From Leptospira sp. 96542 (GTDB lineage: Bacteria; Spirochaetota; Leptospiria; Leptospirales; Leptospiraceae), in NCBI GenBank assembly GCA_029310945.1, contig JARJFC010000004.1, positions 62,001 through 126,000 on the forward strand: 64,000 nt of DNA. Direction: 5' to 3'. The notes under the pieces are model-generated. The model saw nothing but the letters and a program-made list of their open reading frames with translations. It had not been told where the DNA came from and did no database searches. Numbering within the stretch: position 1 is the stretch's first letter; each line of letters opens with the position of its first letter. This document shows, in pieces, positions 10,895 through 22,133 of this stretch. Both the position numbers and the translations under genes were made by a program.

Positions 10895-11572
10895 TTCTAC
10901 AAAATAAGGTCTTGTGTATTCGCGCACGATCTCCACAACAAACCGACCCCAAGATTTGGGGTCTTCTTGGGAGATGTTGACCTGTTTGATTTTGGGAAAA
11001 TAAGCCGCTGGTTTGAAAACAGAATGTGTGAGTTCAAGTGTGCGCAGATAATTGTCCAATCGTTTGACTTTCACAAAATTGATGATTTCATTTTGGATTT
11101 TTTCTTTTGGTAGGTAACCAACAATGATCATCCGAGGGAAAAGGTTCTTTTTTAGAAGGCCAATGAAATCTTCAAAACTATCCACACGATCAATGAAACC
11201 CTCGTAGGCACCACCACCCAAGTTCATGATTTGTGTCACAATGTCCATAGAGAAGGACACTCCTTCCATTGTGGACATATCGGAAATGATGACAAGCCCC
11301 TCATCTGGTTGGAAAACTTTGAATAGATCGGTTCCCTTAAAATGCCTACGGAGCAATTTAGCCGCAGATACGTCAATTTCCTGAGCCTTTGCGAGGAGAA
11401 CCTTACCTTGCGGGTCTAAAACGGGATCACGGGTAATGAGATAGCGCTTTTTGACGGCATTTTGGTTCATCACACGGAAAGCCTTCACCTTGTCTTCGAT
11501 TTCATCCAAGGTAGAAAATCCAATCTTTAATACATTTTCCCGTTTACGTTTCCCTATATCTGTTTCTTCCAT
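10886..11572 (-). CDS. Conserved-type hypothetical protein, 228 aa
   Basis: Not recognised. A cytosolic-looking protein with no signal peptide or membrane helix. The middle contains [18 protein letters not shown] and [19 protein letters not shown] beta-alpha segments, and the region near residues 45-90 ([20 protein letters not shown]) resembles the short N-terminal beta segment found before HD-GYP domains, but no HD domain follows. It converges with the CNB-protein gene with 4 bases between stop codons and is divergent from the lipoprotein gene at 11660. Confidence 0.6.
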   Translation of the reverse strand: MEETDIGKRKRENVLKIGFSTLDEIEDKVKAFRVMNQNAVKKRYLITRDPVLDPQGKVLLAKAQEIDVSAAKLLRRHFKGTDLFKVFQPDEGLVIISDMSTMEGVSFSMDIVTQIMNLGGGAYEGFIDRVDSFEDFIGLLKKNLFPRMIIVGYLPKEKIQNEIINFVKVKRLDNYLRTLELTHSVFKPAAYFPKIKQVNISQEDPKSWGRFVVEIVREYTRPYFVEEV

Positions 11573-11659
11573 GAAAGCTGGGTGCCTAAACCTATTTGTC
11601 TTTTCTTATCCTATGGCTTTTCAAACAATGTATAGCATATTTTTGTCTAAAGGATATAA

Positions 11660-12064
11660 ATGCGCCTTAAAATTTTAAAGATTCTATGTCTTTTTTTGGT
11701 GACTGCATGTTCTACACTAGAATTCATCCCAGAACCGGAGTATTCACCGCATTATGCGAATTATCGGAAAAAAACTTGGGAAGAAGTAGAAATAAAAAGG
11801 GAAAGACCGAGCCAAAATTTCCAGATCATGGCTGAAGTGGTGATACGAAATGCCCAAGGATCCTCATGGGAGGAGTTAGAACCCGCGATCAAACGTGAAC
11901 TTTTCCAACGCAAAATGGATGGCATTTGGATTACAGAAAAAAAACAAACCCTAGTGGATAGTATGTCTTACGAAACCATGGACACACGCGGTCACACAAC
12001 AAATTCCTACAAACAAAAATCTGTTTTGCCCTTTTGGAAAGGATATGCATACCGTAATAAATGA
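11660..12064 (+). CDS. Small lipoprotein, 134 aa
   Basis: The signal peptide MRLKILKILCLFLVTAC ends in a lipobox LVTAC with the lipidated Cys at residue 17, so it should be anchored in the envelope. The mature part is charged, with no family I recognise. An AAGGA ribosome site lies 6-7 bases upstream of the ATG. The next gene starts 6 bases after the stop, so the two are likely cotranscribed. Confidence 0.7.
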   Translation: MRLKILKILCLFLVTACSTLEFIPEPEYSPHYANYRKKTWEEVEIKRERPSQNFQIMAEVVIRNAQGSSWEELEPAIKRELFQRKMDGIWITEKKQTLVDSMSYETMDTRGHTTNSYKQKSVLPFWKGYAYRNK

Positions 12065-12070
12065 GGGTTT

Positions 12071-12562
12071 ATGGCACCAAGAAAGTTTGATTCTGAAATT
12101 CATATCACGCCCGATGACAAATGGATGTTTCGGGGTATGGAAATAGACAAAGAAGAAATCTTAAAATACTTTCGCGCCAATCTACATGGAGATTCGAAAG
12201 GTGTTTACATTGAAAATACCTTCGGTGAACTTTCTGAAAACGGTTATCTCCGGATTGATGGTTTTCCCTGCCATGTCCTACACGTAACGAAACAAGACAA
12301 TTCACTTATGTTTGAAACCGATGACGGAAATAGTTACGAATTTGGCGAATTCGAAGTGTATGAAACAAAGGATGGTGGACTTTTGGGAAGACGTGCGAAG
12401 GAAGAGAAAATTTACTACCGATTCACTTGGAATGCAGCTAAGGATTTATCTATGTTCTTGGAAGAAACAGACGCAGGCGTTGAACTAAAATTAGGTGACA
12501 CTGAAATGGAGATACCGAAATTTACGGGAGAAACCGAAGTGGCCATCCCCCGAGACATTTAA
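12071..12562 (+). CDS. Hypothetical protein, DUF1285-like
   Basis: 163 residues, soluble. The N-terminal half (ITPDDKWMFRGMEIDKEEIL near residues 14-33, then KGVYIENTF and GYLRIDGFPCHVLHV) follows the pattern of DUF1285 proteins (x-DGxWxYRGxPIxRxxLV..LFA), in which a small beta-rich domain is present; I rate that match as moderate. It follows the small lipoprotein gene by 6 bases. Its stop is 3 bases from the end of the convergent TPR gene. Function unknown. Confidence 0.65.
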   Translation: MAPRKFDSEIHITPDDKWMFRGMEIDKEEILKYFRANLHGDSKGVYIENTFGELSENGYLRIDGFPCHVLHVTKQDNSLMFETDDGNSYEFGEFEVYETKDGGLLGRRAKEEKIYYRFTWNAAKDLSMFLEETDAGVELKLGDTEMEIPKFTGETEVAIPRDI

Positions 12563-12565
12563 TTT

Positions 12566-13048
12566 TTACGCAGAGGTTGTTTCGTCTGATTTCAATTCCG
12601 ACCAAAGTTTTTGTGCTTCGGTAAAATCTTCCTTCAAACTAAGTGCTTTGTGTAAATATTGTAACGACCTTTCTGGCCTGTTCCAAAGTTTATATAATGT
12701 TGCCAAATTAAAATACGAAATATGAGGAGCGTCGTTTTGTTCACAGCGAACCGATTTTTTCAACCAATACACAGCTTCTTTGTCTTTTCCCATACGAAGG
12801 AGTAGAACCCCAATTTCGTTGCATGGGTTGCCGTATTCATGATTGAGAGTGACTGCTTTGTAATAAGAAGAAAGTGCATCGCCCCAATTTCCTTGGGCAT
12901 TTTGTACGAGCCCCAAATAAAAAAACACCTCTTCTCTCTCCTCCAATTCAAGTGAATTGCGGAGGTAAAATTCTGCGCGGTCTAGGTCGCCTTTTCGGAA
13001 GTATTCTTTGGCCAAATCAAAAGATTGTATAAATGTTTCAGAAGACAA
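12566..13048 (-). CDS. TPR-repeat protein, 160 aa
   Basis: About four tetratricopeptide repeats fill the protein, for example AKEYFRKGDLDRAEFYLRNS near residue 12, FYLGLVQNAQGNWGDALSSY near residue 38 and YNEIGVLLLRMGK-like near residue 75, with the last near residues 115-150. No signal peptide. TPR arrays are protein-protein scaffolds; the partner is not apparent. It is upstream of nothing on its strand until dxs ends 57 bases away, and may share the dxs transcript. Confidence 0.8.
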   Translation of the reverse strand: MSSETFIQSFDLAKEYFRKGDLDRAEFYLRNSLELEEREEVFFYLGLVQNAQGNWGDALSSYYKAVTLNHEYGNPCNEIGVLLLRMGKDKEAVYWLKKSVRCEQNDAPHISYFNLATLYKLWNRPERSLQYLHKALSLKEDFTEAQKLWSELKSDETTSA

Positions 13049-13104
13049 TGAGATCCTCGTTGTTTTCTTTCATTTTCGGAAGACCCAAAAATCTCCTTAA
13101 AAAC

Positions 13105-14994
13105 TTATTTTGAAAGGAGAAGAAATAATTCCTTAGCAATGGAAAAACCCGTCAATCCGTAATGTTCTAAAATTTGTGTACGTTCCCCGTGGTGGATGGG
13201 TTCCTGGGGCAAAGCAAAGGTTTTGATGAATTTGGATAAATACTGAGCTGGGATTTCATTTAGCAAATAACCCGATGCCCCGGCATGGAGGTAACTTTCA
13301 TCCATAATCACAAAACAATTGTTTTTATTTATTTGGGTGTGTACCAGATCCTTATCATAAGGTCTTAACCAAAATAAATCGATGATGGTCACGGACTTAC
13401 CCATACCTTCCAATTCTTTGGCGGTGGATTTTGCCGTTTCGAGCATAGAACCAATGCTAAGTAACAAAACATCCTTCCCTTCTTGCACAAGTCGTGCAGT
13501 ACCTGGTCTTATGGTATTTGGTGAATCAAAATTCAAATACCTTAAATCACCATTGTCTTTTGGAAACCGAATGGCAATGGGGTGAGTTTCGTAGGATTTC
13601 ATAAAATGCAAACTGTCGATGATGTCTTGCGCTGAACTTGGAACAATGATGTCCATATTCGGCAAACCTGCCAAATAACCTAAGTCAGACAACCCTTGGT
13701 GGGTTTCTCCGTCTGGCCCAACAATGCCTGCCCTATCGATCACAAAACGTACGGGTAGGTTCATGAGCGAAACATCTTCTACAACTTGGTCAAGGCCACG
13801 AGTCAAAAAGGTAGAATAAATACACATAAAGGGAATGGCACCCCCACTCATCATTGCCCCGGCAAAAGCAACTGAGTGTTGTTCGGCGATACCCACATCA
13901 AAGGTATGCCCTGGGAACCTGTCCGCATACTCACGCAAACCACTTCCTTCAATCATAGCAGGTGTGATGACAGCAATTTTAGGATCTTTTTCTGTTAGGT
14001 GGGATAACGTTTTGCCCACAATTTTGGAAAGACCAATTTTATTAGAATCGGCAGCAGCCATCTTCCCATCTTCCTTATTGAAAGGGGTGACTCCGTGGTA
14101 TTTGATAGGGTCTTGTTCTGCTGGTTTGTAACCTTTCCCTTTCTGGGTGAGGACATGGAGTAGAACTGGGCCTTTGATTTTGGCTACATTGTGTAACATT
14201 TGTACCACACGGTTCACATCATGGCCGTCGATTGGTCCAAAATAGGTAAATCCTAAATCTTGAAAAAGCCCACCTGGTCGTAACATAAAATGTTTGAAAC
14301 TAGACTCCATATTATGAGCCAAAGTTTCCAATGCAGGTCCAATGAGAGGAATCCATTTTAAAAACTGGTAAAGCGCCGCCTTGCCCTTGTTATAAACCTG
14401 CGAAGAGATAATTCGGTTCAGGTAATTTGAAATGGATCCAACGTTTTTGGATATAGACATATAATTATCATTCAAAATAACCAACATATCAGGTTTGATA
14501 TGCCCACCGTGGTTCATGGCTTCGAGAGCCATCCCAGTGGCAATGGATGCGTCCCCGATGACAGCGACAACTTTGTGGTTTTTACCTAGCAGATCTCGTG
14601 CACAAGCTTCGCCCAAAGCTTGGGATATGGAAGTGCCTGCGTGACCCGTATTGTACAAATCGTATTCGGATTCTTCTCGTTTGGGAAAACCAGAAAGCCC
14701 TCCCCATTTGCGTACGGTGGGGAGTTCTTTTTTTCTACCAGTCAGAATTTTATGGGGATAGGTTTGGTGACCCACATCCCAAATCAATTTGTCAACTGGG
14801 GTTTGGAAAGCATAATGGAGAGCCACGGTGAGCTCCACAACTCCGAGGTTACTTGCAAAATGCCCACCCACATGGGCCAAGGTGTCAATGATGAACTCCC
14901 GGAGGTCATGGCAAACCTCTGGGAGATCCTTTTCCTCTAGTTTTCGGAGATCTTCCGGGAATTGGATTTGGTCAAGATAGGGATAAGATGGCAT
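13105..14994 (-). CDS. dxs: 1-deoxy-D-xylulose-5-phosphate synthase
   Basis: Thiamine-diphosphate enzyme joining pyruvate and glyceraldehyde 3-phosphate; first and often limiting step of the MEP isoprenoid pathway. 629 residues, normal length. Motifs: WDVGHQTYPHKILTGR, the ThDP motif GDASIATGMALEAMNHGG to ILNDN, the transketolase catalytic region VGIAEQHSVAFAGAM and DRAGIVGPDGETHQG. dxr, the next pathway step, is in the same window at 23.8 kb but not in the same operon. The start ATG lies 7 bases after the cyclase stop, suggesting cotranscription with it. Confidence 0.96.
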   Translation of the reverse strand: MPSYPYLDQIQFPEDLRKLEEKDLPEVCHDLREFIIDTLAHVGGHFASNLGVVELTVALHYAFQTPVDKLIWDVGHQTYPHKILTGRKKELPTVRKWGGLSGFPKREESEYDLYNTGHAGTSISQALGEACARDLLGKNHKVVAVIGDASIATGMALEAMNHGGHIKPDMLVILNDNYMSISKNVGSISNYLNRIISSQVYNKGKAALYQFLKWIPLIGPALETLAHNMESSFKHFMLRPGGLFQDLGFTYFGPIDGHDVNRVVQMLHNVAKIKGPVLLHVLTQKGKGYKPAEQDPIKYHGVTPFNKEDGKMAAADSNKIGLSKIVGKTLSHLTEKDPKIAVITPAMIEGSGLREYADRFPGHTFDVGIAEQHSVAFAGAMMSGGAIPFMCIYSTFLTRGLDQVVEDVSLMNLPVRFVIDRAGIVGPDGETHQGLSDLGYLAGLPNMDIIVPSSAQDIIDSLHFMKSYETHPIAIRFPKDNGDLRYLNFDSPNTIRPGTARLVQEGKDVLLLSIGSMLETAKSTAKELEGMGKSVTIIDLFWLRPYDKDLVHTQINKNNCFVIMDESYLHAGASGYLLNEIPAQYLSKFIKTFALPQEPIHHGERTQILEHYGLTGFSIAKELFLLLSK

Positions 14995-15001
14995 GGAATC
15001 T

Positions 15002-17329
<2,328 letters not shown>

Positions 17330-17419
17330 AGAGCCTCTTATCAAATTCGAGAATTTCCGACCATTCTGCCAAGATTTTGAAAGAGACTCAAATGTTTTTA
17401 CAATCTGTCCAAAAAAAAC

Positions 17420-18196
17420 TTATTTTTGAATGAGAGACGGTAATTCTAGTGCAAAATCGGCCACATCTGGTTCGTAGATTTTATTTGCAAATTTCGGGTC
17501 GGTTCCTTTAAAAAAAGTCCCCTCGTTTTCATTCCCCCACCATGCACTCAAAACCGTGTACCGATTCCGATACGATTTTTTCGTGATAAAATTTAAGTTT
17601 TTATCATAGATATGAAATTCTGTGTTTGCCGCCTTTGTACTCCAGTAAGGGATTGTGCCACCAGATAAAATAAAAACATGGAAAGTGGCAAGCATCTGCA
17701 AAACAGACTCCACTCCATTCTCCTTGTCAAAGGCAGGGCCATGGATACCCACTATATAATAGTCCACATCTCTACTTTTTAAATGAAAAGTAGATGTATC
17801 TCCAGAACCTTTTACCTCGATCATTTTATCCAACTCTTTTGAACCGGAACGTTTCACTTCGGTGAGGTAGGCCATTGCAAACTCTTTCACTCTTTCAGGA
17901 GGAACAGTCACATCGATTCCATTCGAGGGAATTTGGTCTAAGGGTTTACCAAACTGAAACCCAGGATGTGTGGGTACTTCATAATTCAAAGTGGCCGTCG
18001 TTGTGGTTGTCCTTCCCGAAGTGTAAGAACTATATTGGTAAGGATAAAAACCAACAAGTGCGATTTTTTTTGTTACAACGACAGAAGTTCCGTTTGGATT
18101 CACCTCACGGATATAATGGCGTTTACAACCGAATAGGAAGACGATAAAACCCAAAACGAAAAAGAAAACAAAATACTGGTTAGATTTTTGGTTCAT
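17420..18196 (-). CDS. Putative lipoprotein, 258 aa
   Basis: N-terminal hydrophobic segment near residues 8-23 (FVFFFVLGFIVFLFGC) ends in a Cys at 24 that could be lipidated under the relaxed Leptospira lipobox. The mature part has a Thr-rich stretch near residues 63-70 and a beta-rich C-terminal half ending PSLIQK. No family recognised. It lies between trpA and the cyclase gene on the same strand with gaps of 50 and 90 bases, so it may be transcribed with either. Confidence 0.65.
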   Translation of the reverse strand: MNQKSNQYFVFFFVLGFIVFLFGCKRHYIREVNPNGTSVVVTKKIALVGFYPYQYSSYTSGRTTTTTATLNYEVPTHPGFQFGKPLDQIPSNGIDVTVPPERVKEFAMAYLTEVKRSGSKELDKMIEVKGSGDTSTFHLKSRDVDYYIVGIHGPAFDKENGVESVLQMLATFHVFILSGGTIPYWSTKAANTEFHIYDKNLNFITKKSYRNRYTVLSAWWGNENEGTFFKGTDPKFANKIYEPDVADFALELPSLIQK

Positions 18197-18246
18197 TGTG
18201 GGTAAAACCTACACAACAAACAAAACAGAGCAAGAAGTTTTCTACA

Positions 18247-19047
18247 TCATTTCATCACATTTCGAATTGAGGAAATATAGTCTCCTAATTTCTGAACCGC
18301 CAAATCTTGGTTAGAGCCATTTTCCTCAATCACTCGCTGCACTGCGGATCCAATGATGACCCCATCCGCATATTGGGAAATTTCAGAAGCCTGGTCTGGT
18401 GTAGAAATTCCGAATCCTGCACATATAGGAAGTTTTAAAAGATTACGTAACGATTGGATTTTTTCTTTTAAATCAACAGAGAGCTCTCGCCTTTCGCCCG
18501 TTACGCCAAAAGAAGTTACATAATAAATAAAACCCGAAGAAGTTTTTGATAAAGCTTGGATTCTTTTTTTTGTAGAAGCAGGTGTTACTAGGTGGACCAA
18601 ATCCATGTCTCGTTTTTTTAATTCTGCGAACAATTCTTCACTTTCTTTTGTGTCAAAAGGAAGGTCGGGGATCACAAGACCCACTATACCCGACTCCTTC
18701 GCTGAATTCAAAAATGCCCTGATACCACAATGATAAATTGGATTGAAATAGGTAAGGTAAACAAGTGGGACTTCTGGTTTGTGTCTGTGTATTTCTTTTG
18801 TGACTCGAAAGAGTTCTGAAAAGGAAAATCCATTTTTTAAAGAGCGAGTGACTGCCCTTTGTATGACAGGACCGTCCGCCACTGGATCAGAAAAAGGGAT
18901 TCCAAGTTCTAAAATATCCGCACCTTTGTCTAGTATGGTTTTTCCAAACTGAATGGAACTATCATAATTTGGATCCCCCAGAGTGAAATAAGGGATAAAA
19001 GCCGATTTGATCTTCCCTGATTGAAATAAATTTGATATTTTACTCAT
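18247..19047 (-). CDS. trpA: Tryptophan synthase alpha subunit
   Basis: Cleaves indole-3-glycerol phosphate to indole and glyceraldehyde 3-phosphate, passing indole to TrpB. 266 residues. Catalytic Glu is in [19 protein letters not shown] (ELG, then the SDP loop with the catalytic Asp), and the phosphate-binding region GFGISTPDQ and DGVIIGSAV is present. It overlaps trpB by 4 bases, which implies translational coupling for the alpha2beta2 complex. The other trp genes are not in the window. Confidence 0.96.
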   Translation of the reverse strand: MSKISNLFQSGKIKSAFIPYFTLGDPNYDSSIQFGKTILDKGADILELGIPFSDPVADGPVIQRAVTRSLKNGFSFSELFRVTKEIHRHKPEVPLVYLTYFNPIYHCGIRAFLNSAKESGIVGLVIPDLPFDTKESEELFAELKKRDMDLVHLVTPASTKKRIQALSKTSSGFIYYVTSFGVTGERRELSVDLKEKIQSLRNLLKLPICAGFGISTPDQASEISQYADGVIIGSAVQRVIEENGSNQDLAVQKLGDYISSIRNVMK

Positions 19048-20234
19048 TTTGATTTTTCACCTAATAGCCGCAAAACCTCAGTCACATCTTTATCACCCCT
19101 ACCCGATAAACAGATAACAATATCTTTCTTTTTACCAAGTTCTTTTGCGATTGAACGGGCAATGTAAAAAGCATGCGCTGTTTCCAATGCAGGAATGATA
19201 CCTTCGACTCTACTGATTTCCAGAAATGACTCTAACGCCTGTTCATCGGAAACTTTACGATAATCCACACGTCCTAGTTTTGCGAGATATGCATGTTCTG
19301 GACCAACACCTGGGTAATCAAGGCCAGCAGACACCGAATGTGCAGGAACAATCTGACCAAATTCATCTTGGATGATAAGAGTTTTGGTACCATGTAAAAA
19401 TCCAGTTTTACCATAAGTGATGGTTGCGGAATGTTCACCAGGATTTGCGCCAAGTCCACCTGCTTCGGCTCCGTAGATTTTCACTTGTTTGTCTTTGATA
19501 AAACCATCAAACATACCAATGGCATTCGATCCACCTCCGACACAGGCAACGATGGCATTGGGGAGTTTTTTATTTATTTTTTTGAATTGTGTTTTTGTCT
19601 CTTTTCCAATTACCGATTGAAAATCTTTTACAATTGTAGGGAAAGGGTGCGGACCAATGGCAGACCCAACAATATAGTGAGTGGTTTTTACATTGAGCGC
19701 CCAATCTCGCATGGCTTCACTCGTGGCTTCTTTGAGAGTTGCTTCCCCTGCAGTCACAGGTAAAATTTTAGCACCTAACATCTCAATTTTTTTTGCATTT
19801 AAGTTTTGGCGTTCTACATCCACAGCACCCATATAAATGACTGTTTCCAAACCGAACATGGCTCCAACTGTCGCTGTTGCGAGGCCATGTTGACCCGCAC
19901 CTGTTTCAGCAATGATTCGTTTTTTCCCCATATGCCGAGCGAGAAGCGCTTGCCCGATAGCATTATTGATTTTATGAGCACCTGTGTGGTTTAAGTCTTC
20001 ACGTTTCAACCAAACTCGAGCACCTCCCCAATGTTTGGTGAGACGTTCAGCAAAAGTTAAAGGGCTTGGTCGTCCCACATAGTTTTGCAAATAATAAGTA
20101 AGTTCCTTTTGGAATTTTTTACTTTTCTTTAACTTCTGATAGGTGGACTCTAGCTCTTCCAAAGCTTCTGTTAAAATTTCAGGAGAGTATCTACCACCAA
20201 ATTCGCCAAAATATCCAGTTTGGTTTTTGCCCAT
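19044..20234 (-). CDS. trpB: Tryptophan synthase beta subunit
   Basis: PLP enzyme condensing indole with serine. 396 residues. The PLP Lys is in the conserved [17 protein letters not shown] block, the phosphate-cup [10 protein letters not shown] and the C-terminal SGRGDKDV motif are present. Its N-terminal [18 protein letters not shown] is typical. The start ATG at 20234 is followed upstream by a 126-base leader that holds an unusual G-quadruplex/hairpin motif, possibly regulatory. Confidence 0.97.
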   Translation of the reverse strand: MGKNQTGYFGEFGGRYSPEILTEALEELESTYQKLKKSKKFQKELTYYLQNYVGRPSPLTFAERLTKHWGGARVWLKREDLNHTGAHKINNAIGQALLARHMGKKRIIAETGAGQHGLATATVGAMFGLETVIYMGAVDVERQNLNAKKIEMLGAKILPVTAGEATLKEATSEAMRDWALNVKTTHYIVGSAIGPHPFPTIVKDFQSVIGKETKTQFKKINKKLPNAIVACVGGGSNAIGMFDGFIKDKQVKIYGAEAGGLGANPGEHSATITYGKTGFLHGTKTLIIQDEFGQIVPAHSVSAGLDYPGVGPEHAYLAKLGRVDYRKVSDEQALESFLEISRVEGIIPALETAHAFYIARSIAKELGKKKDIVICLSGRGDKDVTEVLRLLGEKSK

Positions 20235-20278
20235 ATTCCCATTCCATAGGAGTGGTTGGATCTGAAAACTGCTTCTTT

Positions 20279-20317
20279 GGGAGGGAGGGTGGGATTTTTA
20301 CCTAGAATTCCCTCCCT
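20279..20317. promoter_or_regulatory. G-quadruplex motif with nested 8-bp hairpin in the trpB leader
   Basis: On the + strand four GGG tracts are separated by single bases (20279-20293), the tightest possible G-quadruplex consensus; the minus (trp coding) strand therefore has the matching C-tract motif. A second, overlapping structure is an exact 8-base inverted repeat, 20282-20289 against 20310-20317, with a 20-base loop. In the trpBA RNA this is a strong stem 48-83 bases before the trpB start. No T-run follows, so it is not a standard terminator for proS. Confidence 0.5.
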
Positions 20318-20360
20318 ATCGGGAGAAAATTTAAAGGATTTTTTAGTTTCTGATTTTTTA

Positions 20361-22115
20361 TTACCTACGGGGCGACTCTCCCAATTTTTTCCTAAGCTCA
20401 TTCAATTTGGATTGGATGAGAGAAACCAAATCTTCAGGGTTTGTGAACTGAGTGGTTGTTTCTGTCATGGATTGTCGTTCCAAAATAGTGATTTCACCCT
20501 TTTCCAAAAACCCCTTACCCAAGGTCAGACGGAGGGGGAAACCAATGAGTTCCGAATCTTTAAATTTAAATCCAGGACCCAAATCGCGATCATCCCAAAG
20601 CACTTCAATACCCGCTTTGGTAAGTGTCTGGTAAATGTTTTCAATTTTTGCAATGTCTTCGGGATTTTTTGCGATGCTCACCAAACAAACTTCAAATGGT
20701 GCAATTGAGATTGGCCAGTGAATCCCTTTGTCATCATTATTTTGTTCAATGACAGTAGCCATACAACGATTTACACCGATTCCATAACAACCCATAGTGG
20801 TGGTGGTTGCTTTTCCTTTATCATTTAATACAGAGATACCAAAAGCCTTTGCATACTTCCCTCCAAGTTTAAAGATATGACCTACCTCAATTCCCTTTTC
20901 AGCCGAAAGCCCCTTACCACAGTTAGGACATGGGTCACCGACTTTGGATTGGCTAACATCTACGATGGAAACTCCGTCCTTATTCAAATGATCCGATAAT
21001 TTGACTCCCGATTCATGGTAATCAATTTCGCAAGCTCCCGAAACATATCCAAAATTCCAGTCTAATAGCGAATCCACGATGACATGTAGTTTTTCTGACT
21101 TCGGAAAATTTGGACCGATGAAACCAGCAATGAGACCAAAGGATTCAAGCTCAGTGTTTCCCATTGGCCGGAGCTCATTCGCACCAAGAAAGTTCTTTAA
21201 TTTATTTTCATTTAACTCGCGGTCACCCTCTAAAAAAACTATCGCATAATTTCCATCATACGAAACCGCAACAGCTTTCATTAAGTTTGACTCGACTGTG
21301 CCCAAATGTTCAGCCACTTCGAATATAGTTTTTTTACCAGGGGTGTGGATTTTTTCTTTTCCTGCACCAAAACTTTGTTTGTTGACGGAATTTGTCGCCA
21401 CAACGGGTGTTTTTTCAATATTTCCAGAGTAACCGCAAGAATTGCAGATTGTGAGAGTTTCCTCCCCAATGGGGGATACCACCATAAACTCTTCCGAGGC
21501 AGATCCACCCATATTCCCAGAATCCGCCTGAACAGGAATGGTGACCAAGCCCATTCGATCAAATATTGTTCTGTATGTTTTGCGCATTTTTTGGTAGGTT
21601 TCGTCTAACGAGCCTTCATCTAAGTGGAACGAATAAGCATCCTTCATTGTAAATTCACGAGATCGGATCACTCCAAAACGAGGCCGAATTTCATCCCGAA
21701 ATTTTGTATGGATTTGGTAAACATTGATGGGTAGGTCTTTATAAGAACGAACCATTGGTTTTACCAAAACACAGAACGATTCTTCGTGAGTAGGTCCGAG
21801 GCAACTTTCGTTATTATGCCTGTCTTTCAAACGAAACATTTCTTTGCCCATTTTGTCCCATCGTCCTGACTCCTTCCAAATTTCGCTTGGAGTTAAAATT
21901 GGGAGTTGGAACTCAAGTGCACCAGCTTTGTCCATTTCCTCTCGGACGATTGCCTCTATTTTTCTAAGTACACGTAGTCCTAAAGGTAAATACGAATAAA
22001 GACCAGATGCAGATTTACGGACAAGACCTGCACGCATCATCAGTTTATGAGAGGCCACAACTGCATCTTGTGGATCATCTTTCGTTGTGGGAATTAAGTA
22101 AGCACTTGCTTTCAT
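20361..22115 (-). CDS. proS: Prolyl-tRNA synthetase, bacterial type with editing domain
   Basis: Class II aminoacyl-tRNA synthetase charging tRNA-Pro. 584 residues, the bacterial length with a YbaK-like editing insert (about residues 235-385, between the catalytic motifs). Class II motifs are visible: motif 1 region IEAIVREEMDKAGALEFQLP, motif 2 FRDEIRPRFGVIRSREFTMKD, motif 3 GCYGIGVNRCMATVIEQ. A CxxC-like pair (NSCGYSGN) and CPNCGKG flank the insert. It follows rseP by 18 bases in the same orientation; the rseP-proS order is common. Confidence 0.96.
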   Translation of the reverse strand: MKASAYLIPTTKDDPQDAVVASHKLMMRAGLVRKSASGLYSYLPLGLRVLRKIEAIVREEMDKAGALEFQLPILTPSEIWKESGRWDKMGKEMFRLKDRHNNESCLGPTHEESFCVLVKPMVRSYKDLPINVYQIHTKFRDEIRPRFGVIRSREFTMKDAYSFHLDEGSLDETYQKMRKTYRTIFDRMGLVTIPVQADSGNMGGSASEEFMVVSPIGEETLTICNSCGYSGNIEKTPVVATNSVNKQSFGAGKEKIHTPGKKTIFEVAEHLGTVESNLMKAVAVSYDGNYAIVFLEGDRELNENKLKNFLGANELRPMGNTELESFGLIAGFIGPNFPKSEKLHVIVDSLLDWNFGYVSGACEIDYHESGVKLSDHLNKDGVSIVDVSQSKVGDPCPNCGKGLSAEKGIEVGHIFKLGGKYAKAFGISVLNDKGKATTTTMGCYGIGVNRCMATVIEQNNDDKGIHWPISIAPFEVCLVSIAKNPEDIAKIENIYQTLTKAGIEVLWDDRDLGPGFKFKDSELIGFPLRLTLGKGFLEKGEITILERQSMTETTTQFTNPEDLVSLIQSKLNELRKKLGESPRR

Positions 22116-22133
22116 TTAAGTAAAATCCTAATA

